A DNA stretch of 27,581 nt from Prevotella sp. UBA3288 (GTDB taxonomy: Bacteria > Bacteroidota > Bacteroidia > Bacteroidales > Bacteroidaceae): NCBI GenBank assembly GCA_002361655.1, contig DETM01000021.1:30659-58239 (forward strand), read 5' to 3'. Below, one piece after another: positions 8,168 to 15,361 of the stretch; position 1 is the stretch's first letter, and every line of letters begins with the position of its first letter. The notes under the pieces were generated by a model. It was given only the letters and a program-made list of their open reading frames with translations. It made no database searches and had not been told where the DNA came from. Position numbers and translations under genes: made by a program.

Positions 8168-9393
8168 TTGAGAATGGTGATGGGGTGATAATCGTTCAGT
8201 TGGATGCTGGTGGGCGCATCCTGTCGCAGACCGAGGTCGGCACAGGCTTCGTCCCACAGTCGGTGGCTGTCTCTGCTGACTTTAGGTGCTATGACGCTGT
8301 TCATGACGATGATGCCGTCGGGGGTCAGGTAGCGGAGCACCTTCTCCATGATGGCTTTCAGTTGACCGCCGTGGCCGCCGATGAATACAGCATCGGGACG
8401 TCTCGCCTCCGGCACCTCTCCCGTAGGGAGGGGAGCCGTCAGGAAGTCGCCGATATGGAGATTGATGCCGGGGGCACCGTGGCGACGGCAGTTCTCCCGG
8501 ATGATGGCCTCGCATTCAGGGCGAACCTCGAAGGCTTCAATCTGGAGATGCGGGAACAGCAGACGGGCCTCGATGCTGACGCTGCCGGTACAGGCACCGA
8601 TGTCCCAGAGCATATGGCGGCAAGGCAGGTCGAGGGCCTGCAGGGTCAGCAGTCGGATGGGCATCTTGGTAATCATCTTCTCGCGGCCGTCGAGGAGCGT
8701 GAACGTGGCATCGGGCAGACCGAAGGGTGTTATGCCAACCCCGACTCCCTCGCTATGGTGAAGGGGGATGGTCAGAATCACACAGTTGGGCATGGCAAAG
8801 GTGCGATGTGATGCCTCTTCGAGCGTGATGGTGGTGATGCGTTCCTTCTGAGGGTTGCCCAGATGTTCACCGATGTGCATCAGGTAGTGGCTGTAGCCGT
8901 AGTCGAGCATCCGCAGGGCGATGGTCTGTGGTGTGTGCTCATGGTCGGTGAGCACGCCAATCTTTGTTTCCCGTTCTATGAGTGCACGGTCGAATGCCTG
9001 CCAGGGTCGGCCCGTCAGCGAGACGATGCGCATATCGTGATAGGGCATTATGAGACGATGGGCCAGCATCTGCAGGGAGTTGAAGACCGGATAGACTTCC
9101 ACCCCGGCCTCGGGCATTTTCCGTTTGATGGTATTGGCGAAACCGAAGAAGAGCGGGTCTCCGCTGGCGAAGATGATGATAGATGTATGGTCGAACCGAC
9201 GGTATTGCTCGAAGACGGCATCGAGGGGAACGGTGATGTCTATCCATACGGCATCGGCTGGCAACAGCGGGGCAACGATCTCATGGTGGCGACGGCCGCC
9301 GGAGAATACCGTGCCGTGGCTGATGACCTCCGATACTTCCGGCGGGAAGTAAGGATGGGGGTTGTCGGTGATTCCGATGACGATAAACCTCAT
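8155..9393 (-). CDS. cbiET: Fused CbiE-CbiT (CobL-type): cobalt-precorrin-7 C5-methyltransferase and C15-methyltransferase (decarboxylating)
   Basis: A 412-aa fusion that methylates C5 and C15 and decarboxylates the ring C acetate. The CbiE part is residues 1 to about 205 (IIIFASGDPLFFGFA, RPWQAFDRALIE). CbiT starts near 230 with GREKMITKMPIRL and carries SAM motif I WDIGACTGSVSIEA near 264, then DAVFIGGHGG. Two stretches look inserted: HHSEGVGVG at about 209-219, between the domains, and PLPTGEVPEARRP at about 319-331, before the conserved DAVFIGGHGG. Both are encoded by G/C-run dyad DNA. The start overlaps the cbiHC stop by 4 bp. Confidence 0.93.
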   Translation of the reverse strand: MRFIVIGITDNPHPYFPPEVSEVISHGTVFSGGRRHHEIVAPLLPADAVWIDITVPLDAVFEQYRRFDHTSIIIFASGDPLFFGFANTIKRKMPEAGVEVYPVFNSLQMLAHRLIMPYHDMRIVSLTGRPWQAFDRALIERETKIGVLTDHEHTPQTIALRMLDYGYSHYLMHIGEHLGNPQKERITTITLEEASHRTFAMPNCVILTIPLHHSEGVGVGITPFGLPDATFTLLDGREKMITKMPIRLLTLQALDLPCRHMLWDIGACTGSVSIEARLLFPHLQIEAFEVRPECEAIIRENCRRHGAPGINLHIGDFLTAPLPTGEVPEARRPDAVFIGGHGGQLKAIMEKVLRYLTPDGIIVMNSVIAPKVSRDSHRLWDEACADLGLRQDAPTSIQLNDYHPITILKCRR

Positions 9394-10838
9394 AAGTCGC
9401 GGCCGGGCTTTAGTTGTTCGGCATCATCGAAGGTCAGGATGGCATTGCACAGCGTGGCAGCGAGATTGCTGCCGCCCTTGCGACCCTCGACAATGATTTT
9501 TGGAATGTCGCGGAACGGCTTCACCATGTGCTTCGACTCACGGACATGGACGAAGCCCACCGGTGCGGCTATGATGCCTGCCGGCTTGGCCTTGCCTTGG
9601 CGTATCAGGTCGCACAGTTCCATCAGGGCTGTCGGCGCATTGCCGAAGGCGAAGAGCGCATCGGGATGGTCTTCAACGGCCAGTCGGATGCCGGCCTGTG
9701 TTCGGGTGAGTCCTGTCCCTTGGTCCTCCCGAGAGGCGTGTTGATTGATGAGTTCCGGTATGCGAGGGTCGTTGAGGTAGCATTTGGCTTCGATGCCCAG
9801 TCGCTGCAGGGCTCCCTTGCGAATACCACTGGTCACCATCGTCACGTCGGTCACGATAGTCTTCACCTCGCACGCGCGAACCTTATTATATATAGTCTCT
9901 ACGGCTCCCGGGTCAGTATAGAGAATCTGCTCCATGTCGAAGTCGGCGGTGGTGTGGATGGCATGTAGCAGGGCCCATTTATGGTCGAGCGGATAGTCTT
10001 GCCGCTTCAGTTCGGAGGCAATGGTACGGAACGACTCTGTCATGATCGATCTTCCGACACCCTCCGACGAAGGGGCTTCCTGCCGGTAGTAGCCGCGCGG
10101 CGTGACAAACTTGCCGTCGGTCATATACGACTGGGAGTTGCCTATCAATACAACGGTGAACATATCGATGTCTTCCGGGTCGAGGGCACCGAGGGTTGTC
10201 AGTGTGACCTTTTGGTCAGGGCGCCCTGCTTGTCGCACATAGCCTACCGGCGTGTCGGCCCCCCGTTCTTGTAAGAAGAGTTCCTGCAGGCGGTAGAGTT
10301 GCCAGTAGCGGCCGTGCGACTTGGGGTTGTAGACGGCCGTGACGAAGTCGCCGGTGGCGGCAGCGCGGATGCGCCGTTCGATGACCTCCCATGGTGTCAT
10401 CAGATCGGAAAGCGAAATGATGCAGAAGTCGTGACCGATAGGGGCTCCCAACAGCGATGCCGCTTTCTGGAAGGCGGAAATGCCGGGAAGAACGATGATC
10501 TCGATGTCGGAGCCATCGGTTGCCGACTTCGAGTCGGCGCGTTCGCGCTGCATCTCGTAGAGCAGGGGCGCCATGCCGTAGATGCCGGCATCGCCACTCG
10601 ATACGACCACAACCGTCTGGCCTGTCTCTGCCAGTTGGAAAGCCTGCTCGGCGCGTTCGCGTTCCCGTTTCATCCCGGTGTCGACACATTGGCACGCCGG
10701 TTTGACATAAGGCTCCACGAACCGGAAATAGTATTTATAGCCCACCACCACATCGGCTTCCTTGAGGGCATCGATGACGGCAGGCGTCATGTCTTCGGGG
10801 CTTCCGGGCCCCAGTCCTGCAATGATAATCTTCTTCAT
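9390..10838 (-). CDS. cbiHC: Fused CbiH-CbiC: precorrin-3B/cobalt-factor C17-methyltransferase and precorrin-8X methylmutase
   Basis: A 482-aa fusion. CbiH (about 1-250) begins IIIAGLGPGSPEDMTP and has SSGDAGIYGMAPLLYE. It performs C17 methylation with ring contraction. CbiC (about 265-482) carries HAIHTTADF, VTDVTMVTSGIRKGAL and FAFGNAPTALMEL. It moves a methyl group from C11 to C12. A TTG at 10850 is in frame, but the ATG at 10838 is preferred because it overlaps the cbiB stop as ATGA. PSSEGVGRS at about 254-262 lies exactly between the domains and resembles inserts in neighbouring genes. NQHASREDQGTG near 363-374 may be another. Confidence 0.93.
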   Translation of the reverse strand: MKKIIIAGLGPGSPEDMTPAVIDALKEADVVVGYKYYFRFVEPYVKPACQCVDTGMKRERERAEQAFQLAETGQTVVVVSSGDAGIYGMAPLLYEMQRERADSKSATDGSDIEIIVLPGISAFQKAASLLGAPIGHDFCIISLSDLMTPWEVIERRIRAAATGDFVTAVYNPKSHGRYWQLYRLQELFLQERGADTPVGYVRQAGRPDQKVTLTTLGALDPEDIDMFTVVLIGNSQSYMTDGKFVTPRGYYRQEAPSSEGVGRSIMTESFRTIASELKRQDYPLDHKWALLHAIHTTADFDMEQILYTDPGAVETIYNKVRACEVKTIVTDVTMVTSGIRKGALQRLGIEAKCYLNDPRIPELINQHASREDQGTGLTRTQAGIRLAVEDHPDALFAFGNAPTALMELCDLIRQGKAKPAGIIAAPVGFVHVRESKHMVKPFRDIPKIIVEGRKGGSNLAATLCNAILTFDDAEQLKPGRDL

Positions 10839-11884
10839 ATCCGGATGCAAAGATAAACAAATAAATCGAAACCGACAAGCAAAAGGGCTGTCAGGATGAC
10901 CATTGCTGCCTCGGCCCGTCGGTTCACACGGATAGCCGTTTGCATGTCGGCGGTGTTCAGCGGCCGGTCGTTATCGCCGATAAACGGTTTGTTGAACAGT
11001 TCTCCGAAATAATAGTGCGGTCCGCCGAAGCGACAGTTGAGAATGGCGGCCAGGGCTGCCTCGGGGTAGCCACTGTTGGGGCTGGCATGGCAACGGCCGT
11101 AGCGACGGAGGAAGGCAAGTCTCCCCCCAAAGCCTCCCCGGAGGTGAGGGGTACTACCTCGACTGTCCAGAGTGGAGGAGGCGGGAGCGACGATGAGCAT
11201 GAGCAGGGCGGTGAGGCGGGCGGGGATGTAGTTGGCCACATCGTCGATGTGGGCGGCCCAGCAGCCGAAGTCGCGGTAGCGGTCGGTGCGGTAGCCAATC
11301 ATCGAGTCGAGGGTGTTCACCATTTTATAAGCCACCATGCCGGGGATGCCCAGCATGGCGAGCCAGAACAGCGGGGCAATGACGCCGTCGCTCAGATTTT
11401 CGGCCAGCGTCTCCAAGGCCGCAGTGCGCACCTCCTGTGCCGAGAGTGCTGAGGTGTCGCGCCCTACGATGCGGGCCACCTGTCGCCGTCCTTCGTCCAG
11501 GGAACGGTCTACGGCCAGGAATACCTGTCGCACTTCGCGGATGAGGGTGGTGCCGGCCAGACAGTAGAAGATGAGGAGGGAACCCACCGGAAGGGTGGTC
11601 AGAATGGGCAGCACCGGCATCTCCCCAAGGGGAAAGCCCGCCACCCCGAGAGAGGGAAGTTGAAGGAGTAGGTATAAGAGAGCGTAGGTGGAGATGTAGG
11701 CGAGGGTGATGAGGGCGACAGCCGTCAGTGCCCCCTTCGCCTTTCTGTGATTCCCTTTGTTGAGATGACGCTCGCAGAAGGCGATGGCGCGTCCGAACCA
11801 CACCACGGGGTGGGGCATACGGGCCGGGTCGCCGAAGCAGAGATCGAGCAGCCAGCCGATGAGCAGCGACGTGGCATTAATCAT
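10835..11884 (-). CDS. cbiB: CbiB/CobD-type adenosylcobinamide-phosphate synthase
   Basis: A 349-aa inner-membrane protein that joins adenosylcobyric acid to aminopropanol phosphate, which a CobD-like enzyme encoded at 19608 could supply. Family marks: LLIGWLLDLCFGDPARMPHPVVWFG at the N-terminus, NLSDGVIAPLFW, MVNTLDSMIGYR and HASPNSGYPEAA. The ATG at 11884 is chosen over an in-frame GTG at 11890. It overlaps the cbiP stop by 8 bp. Two loops look expanded by repeat-like DNA: LPSLGVAGFPLGEMP at about 74-89 and SSTLDSRGSTPHLRGGFGGR at about 235-255. The second lies just before the conserved HASPNSG motif. Confidence 0.93.
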   Translation of the reverse strand: MINATSLLIGWLLDLCFGDPARMPHPVVWFGRAIAFCERHLNKGNHRKAKGALTAVALITLAYISTYALLYLLLQLPSLGVAGFPLGEMPVLPILTTLPVGSLLIFYCLAGTTLIREVRQVFLAVDRSLDEGRRQVARIVGRDTSALSAQEVRTAALETLAENLSDGVIAPLFWLAMLGIPGMVAYKMVNTLDSMIGYRTDRYRDFGCWAAHIDDVANYIPARLTALLMLIVAPASSTLDSRGSTPHLRGGFGGRLAFLRRYGRCHASPNSGYPEAALAAILNCRFGGPHYYFGELFNKPFIGDNDRPLNTADMQTAIRVNRRAEAAMVILTALLLVGFDLFVYLCIRI

Positions 11885-13349
11885 CGGCACTCATGATTTG
11901 GTAGAGACGGTCGATGTCCACATGCTGACGGACATGGGCAGCCAGACGGTCGTATTGCTCCTCCTTGAAGTCGGCGTAACTCTGCATCGGCGCGTGGCTG
12001 TCGGCCTTGCCGGCCAAGAGGTGACCGACGACGGGGGCGTTGTCCAGAAAACCATGGATGTAGGTGCCTATACAGCGGTCGCCCTGCATGATGGCCTGGT
12101 CTGTATCGCTGACGCCCTGGTGTATCTCATAGCCCCGGCAGGTCTGTCCCGCGAATTGGAACGTCACTTGTCGGGTGGTCTTCGTGGGGGTGATGGTGGT
12201 ATGGATGGGCAACAGTCCCAGTCCGGGCAGGGTGCTGATGTTGCCTTCGAGACCGTCGGGGTCGCTTACCGTCAGGCCCAGCATCTGGTAGCCGCCACAG
12301 ATGCCGACCACCATTCGGCCGTCGCGATGAGCCTGCAGGATGGCCTGTGCACAACCGTTGCGGCGCAGTTCGAGCAGATCGTCTAAGGTGGCTTTCGTGC
12401 CAGGCAGGATGATGATGTCGGCCCGTAGGATGTCGGAGGTGTTGTTGGTATAGAAGAGGTTGACCTGAGGGTCGCGTTCCAGTCTGTCGAAGTCGGTGAA
12501 GTTGCTGATATGTCTCAGGAGTACCACGGCGATGTTCACCTTCCCCTCGGCCCATTGCCGTCGCTTCTGTTCGAGGCTGACGCTATCCTCCTCCTCGATG
12601 TGGATGTCCCTCATATAGGGCACCACGCCCAGCACGGGCACGCCGCAGATGTCCTCCAGCATACGGCGCCCGTCGTCGAAGAGGCGCAGGTCGCCTCGGA
12701 ACTTATTGACGATGATACCCCGGATGAGCCGCCGGTCTTCTTCCTGTTGCAGGGCGATGCTGCCGTAGACGGAGGCGAAGACCCCGCCGCGGTCGATGTC
12801 GCCCACGAGTATCACCTTGGCCCCGGCATGACGTGCCATGGGCAGGTTGACCAGATCGTGGTGGCGCAGGTTGATCTCGGCAATGCTGCCGGCACCCTCC
12901 ATCACAATGGGGTTGTAGCGGGCGGCCAGTCGGTCGAAGGCATCGCAGACTGCCTGACGGAAGTCGAAACGCCCCCCCAACCCCTCCGTGGTGGGGGGGA
13001 TGTCTTCCCTCGGGGAGCGAGGGGCTCTCCAGAAGTCGTAGGCATCGCGGTTGCCAATGGGTCGTCCGTTGAGCACCACCTGGCTGGTGTGGTCGCTCTG
13101 GGGTTTCAGCAGCAGCGGGTTCATGTCCGTATGGCAGGGAATGCCGGCTGCCTCGGCCTGCACGGCCTGTGCACGACCTATCTCCAGGCCCTCGGGGGTG
13201 GCGTAGGAGTTGAGGGCCATGTTCTGTGCCTTGAAGGGTGCCGGCTGGTAGCCGTCCTGTCTGAAGATACGACAGAGGGCCGTCGCCAAGACACTCTTGC
13301 CGACGTCGCTGCCTGTACCGGCCAGCATGACAGGTGATAGTCGTTTCAT
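11877..13349 (-). CDS. cbiP: Adenosylcobyric acid synthase (CbiP/CobQ)
   Basis: A 490-aa glutamine-dependent amidotransferase that amidates four side chains of adenosylcobyrinic acid a,c-diamide. The ATP-binding synthetase domain starts MLAGTGSDVGKSVLATALCR and has KAQNMALNSY and EGAGSIAEINLR. The C-terminal class I glutaminase domain shows the nucleophile Cys in VGICGGYQMLG and the late HGFLDN. Residues about 109-129 (APRSPREDIPPTTEGLGGRF) interrupt the region between DAYDFWR and the DFRQAVCDAF helix. They look like an insert compared with CobQ proteins as I remember them; the encoding DNA has long C and G runs. The start overlaps the cbiA stop by 4 bp. Confidence 0.95.
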   Translation of the reverse strand: MKRLSPVMLAGTGSDVGKSVLATALCRIFRQDGYQPAPFKAQNMALNSYATPEGLEIGRAQAVQAEAAGIPCHTDMNPLLLKPQSDHTSQVVLNGRPIGNRDAYDFWRAPRSPREDIPPTTEGLGGRFDFRQAVCDAFDRLAARYNPIVMEGAGSIAEINLRHHDLVNLPMARHAGAKVILVGDIDRGGVFASVYGSIALQQEEDRRLIRGIIVNKFRGDLRLFDDGRRMLEDICGVPVLGVVPYMRDIHIEEEDSVSLEQKRRQWAEGKVNIAVVLLRHISNFTDFDRLERDPQVNLFYTNNTSDILRADIIILPGTKATLDDLLELRRNGCAQAILQAHRDGRMVVGICGGYQMLGLTVSDPDGLEGNISTLPGLGLLPIHTTITPTKTTRQVTFQFAGQTCRGYEIHQGVSDTDQAIMQGDRCIGTYIHGFLDNAPVVGHLLAGKADSHAPMQSYADFKEEQYDRLAAHVRQHVDIDRLYQIMSADD

Positions 13350-14620
13350 AGGCGATAGAGGTGTGTGTAACTTGCTAAAACATTTTTATATTTGAACACC
13401 GGCGTGCCGACAGGCGCGCCTTTGGCATCGTAGACCTGGCAGGCTGACGGGGGCACAGTGCCGACGAACTGTGTGTAGTGGAACTCATGGCCACGATATT
13501 CCCGGCCGTCGAGCACAAAACGGCGATAGCCCAGCGACAGCCGGCGGTCGGCCCGGCGGGCAGAGATGACGTAGGGCAGCACGCCGCACATCGGATATTC
13601 GCCCATTTCCGCTGTCTCACCTGCCGACAGACTTTCGTCGGTGACAATCTTTTCACAGAGATACATCATGCCGCCACATTCGGCCACGATATGTCCGCCC
13701 CGCTCGGCATAGTCTTTGATGCTCCGGCGTGTATGCTCTGCTCTGGCCAGCGCCTCTAAGTGCTTCTCCGGATAGCCGCCCGGCAGATAGAGCAGGTCAA
13801 TGTCATCGGGGATGGGAGCGTCTTCTTCGGGGTCGAAGAAACGGGGCTTGTCAAAGCAGTCGATGGTCTCTTGATAGAGAAAGGAGAAAGCCTCGTCGTT
13901 GCGGGCTACCAGCACACCGGGAGTTGGGACGGTGCACACCGGGAGTCGGGATGGTGCACACTCCGAGTTTAGACGGAGCAAACCCTCGCAATCGACGTGG
14001 GCTTCCAACAGCCGGACCAGTTCGTCGCTGGCTGTTTCTTCCGAGAAGTCAAGACCCAGATAGCGTGAGCCAGTCTCCAGACTCTGTTGTCGGGGCAGGT
14101 AGCCAAAGCAGGTCAGATGGAGGTCGTCGCACACCTGACGGAGCATCTGCACATGACGTTCCGAGCCCACCTTATTATATATAACGCCGGCGATACGGAC
14201 ATCAGGCCGGAAGTTGGCGAAACCCTGCAGAAGGGGAGCCATCGAGTAGGCGGCACTCTTCGCGTCGACCACCAGCACGACGGGCAGTCCCAGCACGCCG
14301 GCTATCTCTGCCGATGAGCCACGGTCGCGGTCGTAACCGTCGAACAGTCCCATCATCCCTTCGACGATACACACGTCGGCCGTCTGGCCATAGTGGGCAA
14401 AGAGGGTCTGTACATGGTCTGCCGATGCCATGAATGTGTCGAGGTTGACGCTGGGCCGCTGGCATACCGACTCGTGGAATTTCGTGTCGATATAGTCGGG
14501 ACCGCACTTGAAGGGCTGTACACTGTAGCCCTTCTTAGCCAGAAGAGCCATCAGTCCTCTGGCAACGGTCGTCTTGCCCGCTCCGCTCGAAGGTGCTGCT
14601 ATCATGAATTGTGCTTTCAT
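13346..14620 (-). CDS. cbiA: Cobyrinic acid a,c-diamide synthase (CbiA/CobB)
   Basis: A 424-aa glutamine amidotransferase acting on the a and c acetate side chains of cobyrinic acid. The P-loop domain begins MKAQFMIAAPSSGAGKTT, with KCGPDYID and VEGMMGLFDG following. The glutaminase domain has the nucleophile Cys in VAECGGMMYL (near residue 312) and the late HEFHYTQF. The frame is open upstream, but the ATG at 14620 fits the family start and lies directly after a possible -7 box. Residues about 217-236 (SECAPSRLPVCTVPTPG) come from a 22-bp tandem repeat in the linker between the domains. It lies 29 bp after cbiL and overlaps cbiP by 4 bp. Confidence 0.95.
   Translation of the reverse strand: MKAQFMIAAPSSGAGKTTVARGLMALLAKKGYSVQPFKCGPDYIDTKFHESVCQRPSVNLDTFMASADHVQTLFAHYGQTADVCIVEGMMGLFDGYDRDRGSSAEIAGVLGLPVVLVVDAKSAAYSMAPLLQGFANFRPDVRIAGVIYNKVGSERHVQMLRQVCDDLHLTCFGYLPRQQSLETGSRYLGLDFSEETASDELVRLLEAHVDCEGLLRLNSECAPSRLPVCTVPTPGVLVARNDEAFSFLYQETIDCFDKPRFFDPEEDAPIPDDIDLLYLPGGYPEKHLEALARAEHTRRSIKDYAERGGHIVAECGGMMYLCEKIVTDESLSAGETAEMGEYPMCGVLPYVISARRADRRLSLGYRRFVLDGREYRGHEFHYTQFVGTVPPSACQVYDAKGAPVGTPVFKYKNVLASYTHLYRL
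13912..13970. repeat. 22-bp tandem repeat inside cbiA
   Basis: Units at 13912-13933 and 13934-13955 differ at only two positions (GCACACCGGGAGTTGGGACG versus GCACACCGGGAGTCGGGATG). A degenerate partial third unit runs to about 13970. The 22-bp period is not a multiple of three, so each unit is read in a different frame, but three periods (66 bp) restore the frame. Confidence 0.9.
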
Positions 14621-14625
14621 CGGTG

Positions 14626-14633
14626 CAAAGATA
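14626..14633 (-). promoter_or_regulatory. Possible internal promoter box at cbiA
   Basis: The minus strand reads TATCTTTG, an exact TAnnTTTG match, only 5 nt before the cbiA ATG. A TTG lies 17 nt upstream of it, closer than the usual 19-20. If used, the transcript would be leaderless or nearly so. It may be chance, in which case cbiA depends on the riboswitch transcript. Confidence 0.35.
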
Positions 14634-14649
14634 CGAAAAAAAAGCGAAT

Positions 14650-15351
14650 TCAAGCAGGATAGAGGATACAAAGTGAAAAATAGGGAATCTGTCGCGACAG
14701 GATGGTGTCGCGGTCGGTGGTGTGGAAGGCATCGGTGGTGCCTACGTTCTCAAAGTAGTGGCATACGGTTGCCGGACATTGGCTGAGGAAAGTCTTCAGT
14801 GCCTGCTGGCATTGAGACAGTTTCATGACCACTACCACATGGTTGGCGGCCAGCAATGTCTGCAAAGTGTCTGCATCGGCATCGCCCGGCAGCACGGTCA
14901 ACCGTTGTTGCTGACTGGCCAGCGAGAGTCCCGCCTGGGCTGCGGCGGCAATAAACGACGGTATCCCGGGACACTGGACTACGGGGATTCCGTCAGACTG
15001 GAGACGATCCATCACGTAGTGGACGGAGGCGTAGATACTCACGTCGCCCTCGACAGCCACTACCACTTGCTGACCGTCGCGCTGCATGGCTGCCGCGTCG
15101 CGGTAGATATGGTCGTAGACCGCCATGGCCGCCGCCCGGTTTTTCTGCATAGGCAGCGGGTAGAGGTGCTGTTTCCGGTTGTCCGCCCACTCGTTGACAA
15201 TCTCTTGGGCACGTGACCTCACCAGCCCGTCGGCAGATGGTGTGGCGGGCATGAGTATGGCATCGGCCTCACGCAATGTCCTGACGGCCTTGAGCGTCAG
15301 ATGCTCAGGGTCGCCAGGACCAAGTGAAAGGAATGTGACAGGCTTGCTCAT
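14650..15351 (-). CDS. cbiL: Precorrin-2/cobalt-factor II C20-methyltransferase
   Basis: A 233-aa SAM-dependent tetrapyrrole methylase that adds a methyl at C20, the first ring-modifying step after the cobalt or precorrin-2 stage. Visible family features: FLSLGPGDPEHLTLKAVRTL at the N-terminus, VAVEGDVSIYASVHYV in the middle and CPGIPSFIAAAAQAGL after it. Length is normal for CbiL/CobI. It starts 10 bp after the stop of the surface lipoprotein gene and is the first biosynthetic gene of the operon. Confidence 0.93.
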   Translation of the reverse strand: MSKPVTFLSLGPGDPEHLTLKAVRTLREADAILMPATPSADGLVRSRAQEIVNEWADNRKQHLYPLPMQKNRAAAMAVYDHIYRDAAAMQRDGQQVVVAVEGDVSIYASVHYVMDRLQSDGIPVVQCPGIPSFIAAAAQAGLSLASQQQRLTVLPGDADADTLQTLLAANHVVVVMKLSQCQQALKTFLSQCPATVCHYFENVGTTDAFHTTDRDTILSRQIPYFSLCILYPA

Positions 15352-15361
15352 AGGCGCCCGC

